A stretch of DNA of 64,000 bases. Source: Limnanthes douglasii subsp. nivea (Eukaryota > Streptophyta > Magnoliopsida > Brassicales > Limnanthaceae). Shown in pieces: positions 9,591 through 19,976 of this stretch. Within the stretch, counting starts at the first letter, position 1, and every line of letters starts with the position of its first letter. The notes beneath the pieces are model-generated. The model was not told the DNA's origin and ran no database searches. It worked only from the letters and a program-made list of their open reading frames with translations. The position numbers and the translations under genes are program-made. The stretch is taken from positions 122,954,771-123,018,770 of the forward strand of contig JAUPFV010000001.1 of assembly GCA_036936605.1 (NCBI GenBank), written 5' to 3'.

Positions 9591-11539
9591 TCGATAGTGG
9601 GGAAGATTAGGTAGACTAAACCCGGGATCAAGTCAATGTGATGCTGTATATCACGCATAGGAGGCAGGTTGTCAGGTAGTTCCTCAGCAACTAACTCCTT
9701 GTAATCTTCCAAAAATTCTAACACCTCACGTGGAGTTGTTGTCTCCTCCGTCACGGCACTCACCAATCCCTTGACCACAACCGGATAAAAACACTGTGAT
9801 TCCTTAACAGCCTTGTCAAGTTCTTTATCATCATGCGACATGATGAGGAAGTTTGACTTCTTCTCTGTTGCAATGCTACCAAAATCCTTGACAGGAGCCA
9901 TTGCAATCTTATGATTTCCCCATGTAAACATGACCACATTGTCTCGTCCTCGGTACGTAACGTCGTTATCGTACTGCCATGGTCGCCCAAGGAGAATATG
10001 GCAAACATCCATATCCAAAACGTCACAAATTATCTCCTCTTTGTAATGCTTACCGATTGATAGAGGAATTTTGCAAGTTTCACTAACCCCTACTGTAGAT
10101 CCTTTCTTCACCCATCCGAGACCATACAGTTTCTCATGACGAGTCGTGGGTAGTTTCAAATATGCCACCAATTTTTGAGAAACTAAATTTTCGGAGCTCC
10201 CATTGTCAACAATCACATTGCACACCTTGTTCTGAATAGAACAATGCGTTCTAAACAGATTCTTGCGTTGTCCCTCTTTTTTGGATGATAGCAACAGTCG
10301 TTGTAAAACAATGCTGATTCTGTCCGCAGATTCCTCTTCTGCAAATTCAACTCCCTCATACTCCTCATTCTCCATAAAGTCGTCTTTCTCTTCTTCTAGC
10401 AATGCAACCGTCTTTCTACTGGGACAAACATTCGACCTGTGACCTGTTCCTTGACAACGGAAACACTTGTCGGTGGTTGGTCTAGCATAAGGATTGTTCT
10501 GTTTCGGAGTGGGTGCTTTGTCCTTCTGAATGCCACTAATGGAACTACTTGCTCCTTTGTTGTGAGAGTTGAAATCTCTGTTAACCACGCCTTTGTCCGT
10601 TTCTCTAGCTGGTTCGATGTTGTTTTGGATCGAGGGTCTCCTGAAATTTGTGAAACCCCGAGATGATTTTTCCATCAATTCCGCTTTCAAGGCTAGACTG
10701 GATGCTTCTTGAACTGTCCACACAGTTTGTAACCCTATTTTCTCTTGAAGAGAGCCCTTTAAACCACTGATGTATCTAGCCACCTTCTGATTCTCTGTTT
10801 TGTTTAAGTCACTACGTTCAGAGAAACGTAAAAACTCTGCTGTATAATCAGTCACGGTCCTGCTTCCTTGTACACAATCAATGTACATCTTGTAAAGAAT
10901 CTGCTCGTAGTCCTCCGGTAAGAACCGCTCAGTCATTAGCTGCTTCATTCGGCGCCATGTTCTAACTGGACCCTTCCTCTGTCTTTGCCTTTGAATAGCT
11001 AATTTGTCCCACCAAACAGCTGCAGTCTTCTTTAACCGGATAGCCACCATCTTAACCTGTTTACTCTCCGGGACTTCCATAACATCAAAGAACCGATCGA
11101 CATCAATTTGCCAATCGAGAAAGTCCTCGACACCCATAGTACCATAGAACAATGGAATATCAGCTTTCACTCTGTAATCCTGATTATTTTGATTCCAATG
11201 TTCTACCTCTTCCTCTTCCAATTCCTCCTCCGAGCTAGAATCATCAACAGCGACACGGTTATGCCTGCCTTGTTGTTGATTGTTTCTAACAGGCAGTCGG
11301 TTGTTTCCACCATGTCGGACTCGGGGCGGCTCCTCAACAACTGGTATGTGTCTGCCTTGTCGATTCTGATTTCGTCCCACTCCTTCTCCTCCTCCTTGTC
11401 CTGCGTTAGCAATCTGATTGGTTAATGCTGCAATCTGATTAGTTAACGCTGCCACCAGATTTGCCAGGTTCGTGGTTGATTCGTTCAAACTCGCTGTGAA
11501 ACCCTCCATGTCGGCCCTGGTTACTGGTTGATCACCCAT
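9587..11539 (-). CDS. gag: Gag-protease polyprotein of element C (650 aa)
   Basis: The start is ATG at 11539-11537, 37 nt inside the primer site. The N-terminus is followed by a basic, Asn/Gln-rich region and an acidic stretch ([12 protein letters not shown]). Then come a Retrotrans_gag core ([37 protein letters not shown]), a CCHC zinc knuckle ([14 protein letters not shown], about residues 360-375) and a retropepsin-like region. The protease motif reads VDNGSS, where DSG or DTG is usual, so catalysis is doubtful. The frame ends soon after IPG, where a GGGTTTA heptamer would allow a -1 shift into the pol frame. It is probably translated from the right-hand LTR promoter. Confidence 0.85.
   Translation of the reverse strand: MGDQPVTRADMEGFTASLNESTTNLANLVAALTNQIAALTNQIANAGQGGGEGVGRNQNRQGRHIPVVEEPPRVRHGGNNRLPVRNNQQQGRHNRVAVDDSSSEEELEEEEVEHWNQNNQDYRVKADIPLFYGTMGVEDFLDWQIDVDRFFDVMEVPESKQVKMVAIRLKKTAAVWWDKLAIQRQRQRKGPVRTWRRMKQLMTERFLPEDYEQILYKMYIDCVQGSRTVTDYTAEFLRFSERSDLNKTENQKVARYISGLKGSLQEKIGLQTVWTVQEASSLALKAELMEKSSRGFTNFRRPSIQNNIEPARETDKGVVNRDFNSHNKGASSSISGIQKDKAPTPKQNNPYARPTTDKCFRCQGTGHRSNVCPSRKTVALLEEEKDDFMENEEYEGVEFAEEESADRISIVLQRLLLSSKKEGQRKNLFRTHCSIQNKVCNVIVDNGSSENLVSQKLVAYLKLPTTRHEKLYGLGWVKKGSTVGVSETCKIPLSIGKHYKEEIICDVLDMDVCHILLGRPWQYDNDVTYRGRDNVVMFTWGNHKIAMAPVKDFGSIATEKKSNFLIMSHDDKELDKAVKESQCFYPVVVKGLVSAVTEETTTPREVLEFLEDYKELVAEELPDNLPPMRDIQHHIDLIPGLVYLIFPTIE
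9617..9623 (-). promoter_or_regulatory. Slippery heptamer GGGTTTA at the protease/RT junction of element C
   Basis: The minus strand reads CCG GGT TTA in the gag-protease frame, which is exactly the G GGT TTA form of an X XXY YYZ slippery site. A -1 shift here continues as [14 protein letters not shown], the normal start of chromovirus RT. A one-base deletion is the alternative explanation, because most chromoviruses have one continuous frame here. Confidence 0.45.
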
Positions 11540-11575
11540 AGCTGTTCAAGCTTTGAAAAGAGTAGGAGATTGCCT

Positions 11576-11587
11576 GCTCTGATACCA
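11576..11587 (-). promoter_or_regulatory. Primer binding site of element C
   Basis: The minus strand reads TGGTATCAGAGC, the classic site complementary to initiator methionine tRNA, 2 nt inside the right-hand LTR. Confidence 0.9.
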
Positions 11588-11589
11588 CT

Positions 11590-11974
11590 TGACGCAGTCG
11601 GATGCACTAAGACAACAAACGTTGGTCTTAGAATTGAAGGTTCAAGTTTGCGGGTGTCAAACTTGAAGAAAAAACTCTGGAATCCACCAGAAAGAAACAA
11701 ATCTCGAAAACTCGAAGACTTTGATTAATAGTAATGATAAAAGTATTTCCAAAACATAGCACCTAAGGTTCTTTATATAGAGAAAACCCTAAAGCATAAA
11801 ATAGGAAGTTCCTAGAAATAAGGAGAATTACTAGAATCTTATCTAGGAAATCTTATCTAGGAAATCTTATCTAAAAAAAAAGAAATATCTAAAAAAAAGA
11901 GATATCTAGAAATATCTAGAAGATATCTAAAAATATCTAGAATAGATTAGGCATTGTAACTGTCTCCTGCATCA
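11590..11974 (-). repeat. 5' LTR of element C (385 bp)
   Basis: It matches the left LTR end to end except two substitutions (8450/11744 area and 8681/11961) and one fewer 14-bp GGAAATCTTATCTA-type unit. TTTTC follows at 11975-11979. Confidence 0.92.
11771..11779 (-). promoter_or_regulatory. TATA box in the 5' LTR of element C
   Basis: The minus strand reads TATATAAAG, about 180 bp upstream of the LTR end facing gag. It is duplicated in the left LTR at 8477-8485. It is the likely promoter for gag-pol. Confidence 0.6.
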
Positions 11975-11979
11975 TTTTC

Positions 11980-13789
11980 GGTTCACCATTATTTATGACT
12001 TCAGTCGTGCCTTTTCTGTTGAGCTATATGCCACTTTGTACATATCCGTAAATGAGAACCACATATCGAAAAGCCTACTTGAAATAGATCTAGTAAGATA
12101 TACTCTATTATAAAAGAATCTTTTTAATTAAACTTTTAGGGCCCTCTTGCTTTAAAAGCAATTTAATTTAGCTTACATTTTTTAGAAATTAAATAAATAA
12201 AATGGTGCAATAAACTAATACTATACGGTACTGTAATAGTTGCTGGCATACACGTAGACAGTTGCTGGTAATTTAGTCCACACCTGACAATCATCTTAAT
12301 TTGCTAATTTAAAGAGCGATAGGACAAAATAAATTATTTATCCATGTAAGATTATGAAAAAAAGTAAATTTTATTTTAGTTACATAATCTTCTGTGTAAT
12401 TAATAATAAAAGAACAAAAATATAGAAACTAAACCTAACGGCGGTTCACAAATCACGATCCATTTATTAACCCACGTGAGTTATGTTTATTTTGGTAGCT
12501 GAAGATATTTTCTTCTATCACGTAATTAGATACGAGTAGTACATCTGAGTAGGTTGATCGTGTTTTATTTCCTCTTCTATTGAAGAAATAGTAGATTTAG
12601 TATTAAATCGATATTATACTTGGGTGAAGGTTTTTATAGAAATTTGCCTAGTGCAATACAGTTATACTATTTATATACTAAAATTCAGCCTCGGCCAGGT
12701 GAATCAAACTAGTTTTTTATGTTCTAATGTGTGTTTACAAAATTTTTATTATGATTTTAAAAATTTGTATTATTAATTTCTGCATGTATGAATATTAAAA
12801 AAGCTTATACGTGGTAATTCAACGATCAATATTCTGTTTTATTATTTTTTTAAAAAAATAGTTACATAAAAGTACGTGTTTTTCGAATTAGAGTTTTAAA
12901 TTTTTACGGGACCAATAGTGATACAAAATATTGGTGTTTGTACTGCCATGTCCATTTGTTGTATTCACATACAAGGAAAACTAATAACACAATAACTATG
13001 GTAAATTAAATTGTAGCGAAAATATAATATAAAAAAAAAAATTGTTTTTAGCGGGGAAGCTTGACTATCTATTTTTGGGCAATAAATCTTGGAGCCGGTG
13101 TTGTTTGCCGTACAGAATTTATAATTTCTAACCTGAACGATTCTTATATTCGGAGTTTTGAAACAATTTTTGAAGTAAAGAAAGACTAAGAGCATGAAGG
13201 AAGGTTTGATGGAGAGTTTGGTGCAATAATTGCGGATCATGAGACAGTTAAAATGAGCAAGTGCACGTGGTTAAAGGCAACTGCGAAGTTACCAAAGTGA
13301 CGGCCAGGCTTCTTTGCACGTGTGAGGCCACGGCTCCTTTTAACCCGAGACCTCGTAGCTTCTTCGTAACTGATAAATGACCTATCTAATCTAATTTTTT
13401 TTTTTCCAAAATCACCAACCCTATATGAATTAATTAAGTTGATTAGAACGAATAAATGAATAAATAAATAAATAAATAGATAGAGTTCGTTTATAAAGTA
13501 TTATGTTAAGTGGTTTTTAGTTATCGGAAATAATTATGTTGTTAAATTAAAAGGTTCCGAGAGGAAAATATATATAATTTTAATAAAATAAATTTGTTTC
13601 AAAAATTTAATCATCTACAATGGTTTTGAGCCTACATTAAATTTCTGAGGGATGAATTATAATGGTTGTTTTTATTTTTTCAATTTCAAGTTTTGTTTTA
13701 AGATAATGACCCATACTAAGTTTGTCATCTTGTATGGGTATCTAGGGATTTGCAATGTGGAAATACGTAATATTGTAACACATTTTTAA
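11980..13789. other. AT-rich intergenic stretch with three CACGTG boxes
   Basis: No convincing coding frame is seen. Most of it is AT-rich. A less AT-rich patch at about 13190-13380 contains two CACGTG sites (13264-13269 and 13317-13322), and a third lies at 12473-12478. An AAAT microsatellite is at 13451-13480. Confidence 0.5.
13451..13480. repeat. AAAT-type microsatellite
   Basis: Repeated AAAT/AATA units, imperfect at the left edge, seen directly in the sequence. Confidence 0.85.
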
Positions 13790-14302
13790 TATATGTTTTT
13801 TGTGACAATCCAATAGTATCATGGAAGTAATCTGGATGTATCTAGATTTCTAATACAAAACTGACATCACACGGATCCTCCATATCAAATTTGTCTAATA
13901 TAAATATTTTTGTAGTACGTAACAATTCCTTATCGTTCGAAACAAGTAATATGTCATCTACATATAATATAAAAATATGAAATTACTCTCACTTAACTTT
14001 TGATACACACAATTTTCAACTGAATTGATCTTAAAGTCATATCTGACTATCACCTTAAAGAATTTGTGGTACCATTGATGAGAGGCATGTTTGAGCCTAT
14101 ATATGAATTTTCTAAGTTTGCAAACTAGATCATTTGAGTTGTTTTTCTACAAAATGTTATGGTTGCACCATATAGATCGTTTCATCAATATCACCATTGA
14201 TAAAAGTGGTCTTAATATTCATCTTATGGAGCTCAATGCCAAAATGTGCAACTAATGTCATGATTGTTCTAAAGGAATCCTTCGTCGATATTGGAGCAAA
14301 GG
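13790..14302 (-). pseudogene. Ty1/copia RT relic
   Basis: The minus strand translates, with stops, to a copia RT: FAPISTKDSFRTIMTLVAHF, then IKTTFINGDIDETIYMVQ, then LYVDDILLVSND near 13970. It resembles the old copia family of element G (ELHHMDIKITFLNEDIEG, LYVDDILFTTND). It is cut off at 14302 by the left LTR of element D. No matching continuation is seen beyond the right LTR of D. Confidence 0.7.
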
Positions 14303-14573
14303 TGTTAAACAACAAAGAGAGAAGTAGCCGCATGAGGCGGCTAGGGTTTTGTGTTTATTAGAAAATGTTCCTTTTTGTATAGAACTGTTTTTATAATGAT
14401 AAACTCAAGTAAGACTCTCAATATATAGAGAACTTAGAGGCCTATACAAGAAAACTTAATACACTGAATATTCAAACAATATCCAAACATGACAAACCTT
14501 TTTTATACTATGCAGCGTGAAAGTGTTACATGCTAGCGCACTAAAAACATGTTATTACGTGAATATTCTAACA
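14303..14573 (-). repeat. 3' LTR of element D (271 bp, full form)
   Basis: It starts TGTTAAAC and ends TTCTAACA. The 9-mer TGAATATTC occurs at 14465 and 14560, exactly 95 bp apart. The other LTR has only one copy and lacks the 95 bp. Confidence 0.88.
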
Positions 14574-14584
14574 CTCCCCCTCAA
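14574..14584 (-). promoter_or_regulatory. Polypurine tract of element D
   Basis: The minus strand reads TTGAGGGGGAG directly upstream of the 3' LTR, a typical copia plus-strand primer. Confidence 0.75.
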
Positions 14585-14599
14585 GTTGTGTAGTAGGAT

Positions 14600-15364
14600 C
14601 ACCAATACCCAACTTGGATAAAACTGATTCGAATGTTCTTGCAGCAACCGCTTTTGTCAGGATGTCTGCCAGTTGGTCTTCGGATCTAACAAACGGAAGT
14701 TCGACTGTCCCATCTTCAATCTTTTCTTTTATAAAGTGCCTATCTATTTCAACGTGCTTTGTTCTATCTGCTGTACCGAGTTCTCTGAAATCTTAATCGC
14801 AACTTTATTATCGCACATTAACTGAGTTGGATACTTCAGAGGGGATCCGATTTCTTTCATTATCTTCTTTAACCAAAGTATCTAGGTAATCCCCTTAACG
14901 ATTCCTCTAAATTCTGATTCAGCACTTGACAGTGATACTACTTTCTGTTTCTTACTCCTCCAAGTCACCAAGTTACCTCCAAGAAGAGTAAAGTAGCCAG
15001 CAGTTGATCGCTTGTCGTTAGGATTCCCTCCTCAATCAGCATATGTGAATACTTCAACATCAAGGTGTCCATTTTTCTTAAAAATTATTCCTCTTCCTGA
15101 TGTGCCTTTGAGATATCGAATAATCCTCATTACTGCCTCCATATGGTGTTCCTGAGGATGATGTACGAACTGGTTAACTATTCCCACCGCGTATGCAATG
15201 TCGGGTCGAGTGTGAGCCAGGTAAATCATTTTTCCCACCAACCTTTGGCACCTTTCTTTACTCGCTGGTCTGGCCCCTTCAATTATCTTTAATTTGTGAT
15301 TCACACCCATAGGAGTATCATTTGGTATGCAATCCACCATGCCAACTTCAGCTAATAAATCCAA
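14600..15364 (-). pseudogene. pol: RNase H and C-terminal region of element D pol
   Basis: The frame at 15364-15032 carries the copia RT/RNase H connection (ERCQRLVGKMIYLAHTRPD, AVGIVNQFVHHPQ, YLKGTSGRGI, FTYAD) and then meets a stop. The RNase H continues on the minus strand, with breaks, to about 14600: STAGYFTLLGGNLVTW, SSAESEFRGI and a DNKVAIKI motif. This end lies against the polypurine tract. The decayed state rules out function. Confidence 0.8.
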
Positions 15365-16001
15365 TACATATTTCCGTTGGGAGATATAAATCCCTCATCT
15401 TGACCTAAGAACCTCGATTCCTAGGAAATACTTCAATCCCCCAAGGTCTTTCATTTCGAACTCCTTGAAGAGGTTTTTCCTAAAAGAGCTAATTTCTTCT
15501 TTATCATTCTCCGTTATAATCATATCGTCGACATATATTATAAGACAAGTGACTAATTCTCCTCTCGGTATGATCCCTATTACTCTGTTTGTAGCTATAC
15601 TGCTTCATTTTCATTGTAAATCTCCCAAACCAAGCACGAGGAGACTGTTTGAGCCCATATAATACCTTTTTCAGTTTACATACCTCATTTTCTTGAAAAC
15701 CAGCAGAGTACCCTGGTGGGGGTTCTATATATACCTCTTCTTCCAAGTCTTCATGTAAGAAAGCATTCTTTACATCAAATTGATGAAGAGGCCAATCTTT
15801 ATTCGCGGCTATTGAAAGTAAAACTCTGATAGTGTCAATTTTTTCAACCGGAGAGAACGTTTCAAAGTAGTCTATACCATATGTTTGTGTATATCCTTTG
15901 GCAACCAATCTTGCCTTGTGTCGCTCAATAGTGCCATCAGATTTATATTTTATATTAAACACCCATCTACACCCGACTGCTTTCTTCCCTTGTGGTAACA
16001 C
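15365..16001 (-). pseudogene. pol: Reverse transcriptase of element D
   Basis: The 165-residue frame has the copia RT start (GCRWVFNIKYKSDGTIERHKARLVAKGY), FETFSPVEKIDTIRVLLSIA, FDVKNAFLHEDLEEEVYI, and LYGLKQSPRAWFGRF. A frameshift follows, and the YVDDMI box lies in another frame at about 15525-15540. The fragment then reaches the RNase H piece at 15364. Confidence 0.85.
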
Positions 16002-16155
16002 ACAATTCTCTCATGTACCATTCTTTTTTAGAGCTTCCATTTCGGTATTCATTGCCTCATGCCATTCAGTCATCTTCTTAGCTTCTTGAGTTGTTTTAGG
16101 GATTTGTTCAGAGAGAATAGTATCTGAAAACGACTTTGCAATATTCTTCATTCAT

Positions 16156-16533
16156 TTAATGTCCGTTTTTTACCGGATATGTAGAAGCACGAGGAACGTA
16201 TTCCGGTGAATATCGGTCAGGAGGAACCCCTCTATTTTTTCTTGGGGGAAGAACCAGAGTTTGAGTTTCAACAAATGAACTTCCTGAAATGTTATGGTCA
16301 GTAGCATTTTCTGAATTATGACATTGTAAATTGTTTACCTCTTGATGGACATTTTCTTCGGCTGATTCGCTGGTAGTATCCATGGCATTTATTTCTTGTT
16401 GGACATTGTCTTCCGGAGAATCATTGGTGGTAAGAACTGCCTCGTCAGTCTCCTTTATGTTGGAAGAGGCGTGTTCGGTGGCGCCATCTACCGACTCTGT
16501 CGGCACATCCTCAAAGTAACTTTCATATAGCAA
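16156..16533 (-). pseudogene. pol: Integrase-RT linker region of element D
   Basis: The 125-residue frame is rich in Glu, Ser and Asn and ends RKNRGVPPDRYSPEYVP. That is the usual low-complexity linker between copia integrase and RT. It holds an internal duplication of an ENVQQEINAMDTTSES-like block. Confidence 0.65.
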
Positions 16534-16550
16534 CCAGTCGAGTGATTCAC

Positions 16551-17382
16551 TTACTTTCTCCCCCTGAGCACGAGATTGGTGGTAAAAAAAAAATCGGATT
16601 CTAAGAAGTCACAGTCCATGGTGACATGGATTCGACGAGTAACCGGATTGTAACACCGATAAACCATTTGATGGACACCGTACCCAACGAATACACATTT
16701 TTCAGCACACGGATTAAGTTTGTTTCGACTAGTTTTAGGGATATGAACAAACACCAAACAACCAAAGACACGAGGTGGTAAGGTCATAACAGATGGAATT
16801 GTAACTTGGGTGACAAGCACTTGTAATGGATTTTTATTTCCTAGACATCGGGTTGGTAGACGATTTGCAAGATACGTGGCAGTAGCAAGAGCTTTTGGCC
16901 AAAGAGAATGAGGAACTCTAGATTCAATCATAATAGCACGAGTTTTTTCAAGTAAAGTACGATTTTTTCGTTCCGAAGTACCGTTCTGTTGAGGTGTGTT
17001 TGGACAAGTGGTTTGATGGATAAGACCATTTGTTTTGAAAAAAGTATGCATTGTTTGGTTGACAACCTCTGTTCCATTATCAGAACGGAGAATCTGTTTT
17101 TTTTTCAAATTGAGTCAAAATCATTTTGTAAAAACAAACAAATATTTTTGGTACTTCCGATTTATGTTTCATGAAGTATATCCAAGTCATTCTTGAGAAA
17201 TCATCCACAAATAAAACAAAATATCTGATTTGATTATTAGTGGAATTTGGTGCTGGACCCGAAACATCAGAATGGATTAGCGAAAAAGCATAATCAACTC
17301 TAGTATTACTTTGATTAAATGAGACCCTACGATTTTTTGCAAGAATGTAGGTTTCACATTTCTCATGAATGGAATTATTCAA
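16551..17382 (-). pseudogene. pol: Integrase of element D
   Basis: Two overlapping frames give the copia integrase: IHSDVSGPAP and RYFVLFVDDFSRMTWIYFM (first Asp region), then ILRSDNGTEVVN (second Asp), CPNTPQQNGTSERKNRTLLE (catalytic Glu region), and the C-terminal PRVFGCLVFVHIP...CVFVGYG. The frame break lies in a poly-T/A run near 17100. The GAG-pre-integrase part lies just upstream to about 17530. Confidence 0.85.
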
Positions 17383-17532
17383 AAAAAACTAGGAAACAAA
17401 CTTTTAAGATAGCTAAAAGAAGGATGACCAAGTCGTCAGTGCCATAACCAAAGTTGCCTTTCGGTTGTTCCGTGAGCAAGCATGGCATGTCCCTTATGAC
17501 CTACCTCATCAACATAATAGAGACCTCCTTGT

Positions 17533-17847
17533 TCAGTACCACGCCCAATGATCTCCTTCGTACCAATGTCCCGTAAAATGCAAAAAAAATGGATACATAA
17601 GAACCACACAGTTGTGTTGTTTTGTCACTTGACTAACAAATAATAACTTTAAGGATAATGAAGGAATGTAGAGGCAGTTTTTAATTTCCATTTTTTTCGA
17701 AAAAATAATTGAACCTCCCCCTTTGTCTTCACAAATTTCTCCACTACCAGTCTCGATATGGGACGTCTTTGGAGATGACATGTCACCAAAGTCTTTAGGA
17801 TCATAAGACATGGTGTCCGTAGCCCCGCAATCAAAGATCCAATTCAT
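17533..17847 (-). pseudogene. pol: Protease of element D
   Basis: The frame begins WIFDCGATDTMSYDP. Copia proteases usually have DSGA or DTGA; here the motif is DCGA. KGGGSIIF and LYIPSLSLKLLFVSQ follow, both typical of the protease/GAG-pre-integrase junction. It overlaps a shadow frame of no interest. Confidence 0.75.
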
Positions 17848-17868
17848 TGATTTCTCAAACCCTTTACC

Positions 17869-18927
17869 TCAAATTTTTTCATAGGAGTTCGCCATCATTC
17901 CTCCAAAACCAGTGCCACTTCCTTGCTCATTTTTAGTCGGATCTTCACCGCCACTTGTAGACAAAACCCGTTTGACATTAGATCTGAAACACTGGTTATT
18001 TTTCTCCTTATGACCATCCTCCCACCATTCTGGATAGCCAACCAGCTGGAAACATGTCTCTTTAGTGTGTTTCTTCATCCCACAATGAGTGCAATACAAC
18101 TTGGATTTATCTTCTTTCTCTTTGGATCGGAATTTAAACTTCTGTGCAGAATCTTTAGCAGCCAAACCCATTCCAATTTCAATCGAGTCACTATCAGAAG
18201 AACTTGATTTTAGTATATTAAGCATGGCCACTTCCCTTCGTATTCTAGCATATGCTGTTTCCACGGAAGGAAGAGGATCCTTTTTCAGGATATCTCTCTT
18301 GACTGGTTCCAGCTTGTCATTAATCGCCATTAGCAATTGATAGAGTCTTTGTTCTTGAGTCTTCTTATTGTAGATCTGAATATCTTCTGGGTCTTTCATA
18401 GGGTTCGGATCTCGCCTATCTATAGACATCCAGATGTTCTACAGTTTGTTCCACAAGTCTTCTAGTGTATCGGACCCTTGCCTTAATGAATTAGCCCTCT
18501 TATGAAGGTCAAACACCTGTAACGAATCTGTACCAGAACCGTATGTGGTGGCTAACCCATCCCAGAGGGCTTTTGTAGTGCGATATTGCGAGACATATTC
18601 ACCAAGCTGGATTCAAGATTCTAGATAATCCATGTGAAAACACATTGATCATCTTGTTCCCACCTTGTATATGTGTTGTCAGTTTTGGATGAAGGTGTCG
18701 GCTCCCTGTAATGTGAGAACCTCTCCCCCCCCCCCCCCTTCCCCCAATTCCTTTCTTCATCAGGTTTGCCCATAGGGCATAGTTGTCACCACAGAGTTTA
18801 ATCCCTAGGGATAAATCACGGGGTTAGTTGTTTGTTGTTGTGTTTCGAGACCATTTCTCAGAATTGCATCAATCTGCATTGTTAATTCATCAGGGATTTG
18901 ACTGACCACGACTTAATTGCCAGCCAT
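17869..18927 (-). pseudogene. gag: Gag of element D
   Basis: The likely start is ATG at 18927 (MAGN then a stop), followed by an IPDELTMQIDAILRNG stretch. The long frame at 18429-17869 carries QIYNKKTQEQRLYQLLMAIND, PLPSVETAYARIRREVAML and a CCHC zinc knuckle followed by YPEWW (CTHCGMKKHTKETCFQLVGYPEWW region). That is standard copia gag of the UBN2/zf-CCHC type. Stops and a poly-C run at 18725-18738 break the N-terminal half. Confidence 0.8.
18725..18738. repeat. Homopolymer C tract inside element D gag
   Basis: An uninterrupted run of 14 C residues on the plus strand. Its length may vary or be miscalled. Confidence 0.8.
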
Positions 18928-18965
18928 CTTTGTTAAGGATGTTCAGAATTCCCAGAATCACACGT

Positions 18966-18977
18966 GCTCTGATACCA
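18966..18977 (-). promoter_or_regulatory. Primer binding site of element D
   Basis: The minus strand reads TGGTATCAGAGC immediately next to the LTR end AACA, the initiator methionine tRNA site. Confidence 0.88.
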
Positions 18978-19153
18978 TGTTAAATAACAAAGAGAGAAGT
19001 AGCCGCAGGAGGAGACTAGGGTTTTGTGTTTATTAGAAAATGTTCCGTTTTGTATTGAACTGTTTTTTATAATGCAAACCCAAGTAAGGCTCTCAATATA
19101 CAGAGAACTTAGAGGTCTATACAAGGAAACTTAATACACTGAATATTCTAACA
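18978..19153 (-). repeat. 5' LTR of element D (176 bp, shortened)
   Basis: It aligns with the left LTR along its whole length but lacks one copy of TGAATATTC and the 86 bp between the two copies, a precise 95-bp loss. Confidence 0.88.
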
Positions 19154-19923
19154 TAACCAACTTACAAACTTTCCAATAGGAGAAAAACCATTTGTTGAGC
19201 AGAGTCTTGGATCTATTGGTATCATATATCTTTAATCCTTCATTTGATTAATCTATTTAATTTGATTTCAACAAATCAATTTCTTATTCATCTTCTATCG
19301 TCATGATGTTCTTGATGGAGTTTTATCGAAGCACATGTAATCATTAATAAACTGCAAGCAATGAAAATCGAGTATTTTTACCTAATTATTTTTATATAGA
19401 TTAGATTATTTGAGGAAATTAATCTTTAAAATTTTGGGAATGATGAATAATCATAAGTACTGAAAACACTGTTATATAAATAGCTTATATATTCTACTCT
19501 AAGGGACCTTAATTGCTTATTATAAAAAGGAAAAGCTAAAATAACATTTATTTGGTAGTCTTGAAGACGAATGTAACCCACTTCTAAGCTTTCGAGAAAT
19601 CTTATTACTCTTTATTGGTCTGTAATTCGATTAGATTTATAATCATGTCCCATTCTGCATGTGTGGATCCATTACGCCAATTAGACAGCTGTCATATTTT
19701 GTTCTTTGTAAATATGAACTAAACATATTCTTGAAGAAATTAGTTTCATGTAACTATCTAAAATATATGCCAAAATCATAGAGATTTACCTTTCACCAGC
19801 ATTGCAATTAAGATAACTAAAGTACTTTGTTATATTTAGGTTATAGATTTTTATTTTATTATAAAAATGAGACCATCAAAAAATTCCCTCAATTAACTAT
19901 TATAGCAATCTTTTTACCATAAA

Positions 19924-19976
<53 letters not shown>

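Larger units (their letters stand above)
8296..11974 (-). mobile_element. Element C: young, internally deleted chromovirus-like Ty3/gypsy element
   Basis: The element is bounded by near-identical LTRs (8296-8694 and 11590-11974), a TTTTC duplication and a tRNA-iMet primer site. It carries gag-protease (11539-9587) and a shortened pol (9590-8667) on the minus strand. The integrase C-terminus ([41 protein letters not shown]) resembles the CRM type of chromovirus. RT after QIRIR, nearly all RNase H and most of integrase are absent, so the element cannot reverse transcribe or integrate by itself. The LTRs differ by two substitutions and one 14-bp repeat unit, so the insertion is recent. Confidence 0.9.
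14303..19153 (-). mobile_element. Element D: Ty1/copia retrotransposon, inactivated
   Basis: Minus-strand order is LTR (18978-19153), iMet primer site, gag, protease, integrase, RT, RNase H, polypurine tract, LTR (14303-14573). Integrase before RT defines Ty1/copia. The LTRs differ at about a dozen of the 176 shared positions, so it is clearly older than elements B and C. Flanking pentamers are AAAGG and TAACC, so no target-site duplication is visible. Several stops and frameshifts interrupt gag-pol. Confidence 0.88.

Noticed and set aside
18725..18738. Poly-C tract as a G-quadruplex or regulatory site
   Set aside because: A single homopolymer in a dead gag gene; length may be a sequencing artefact.
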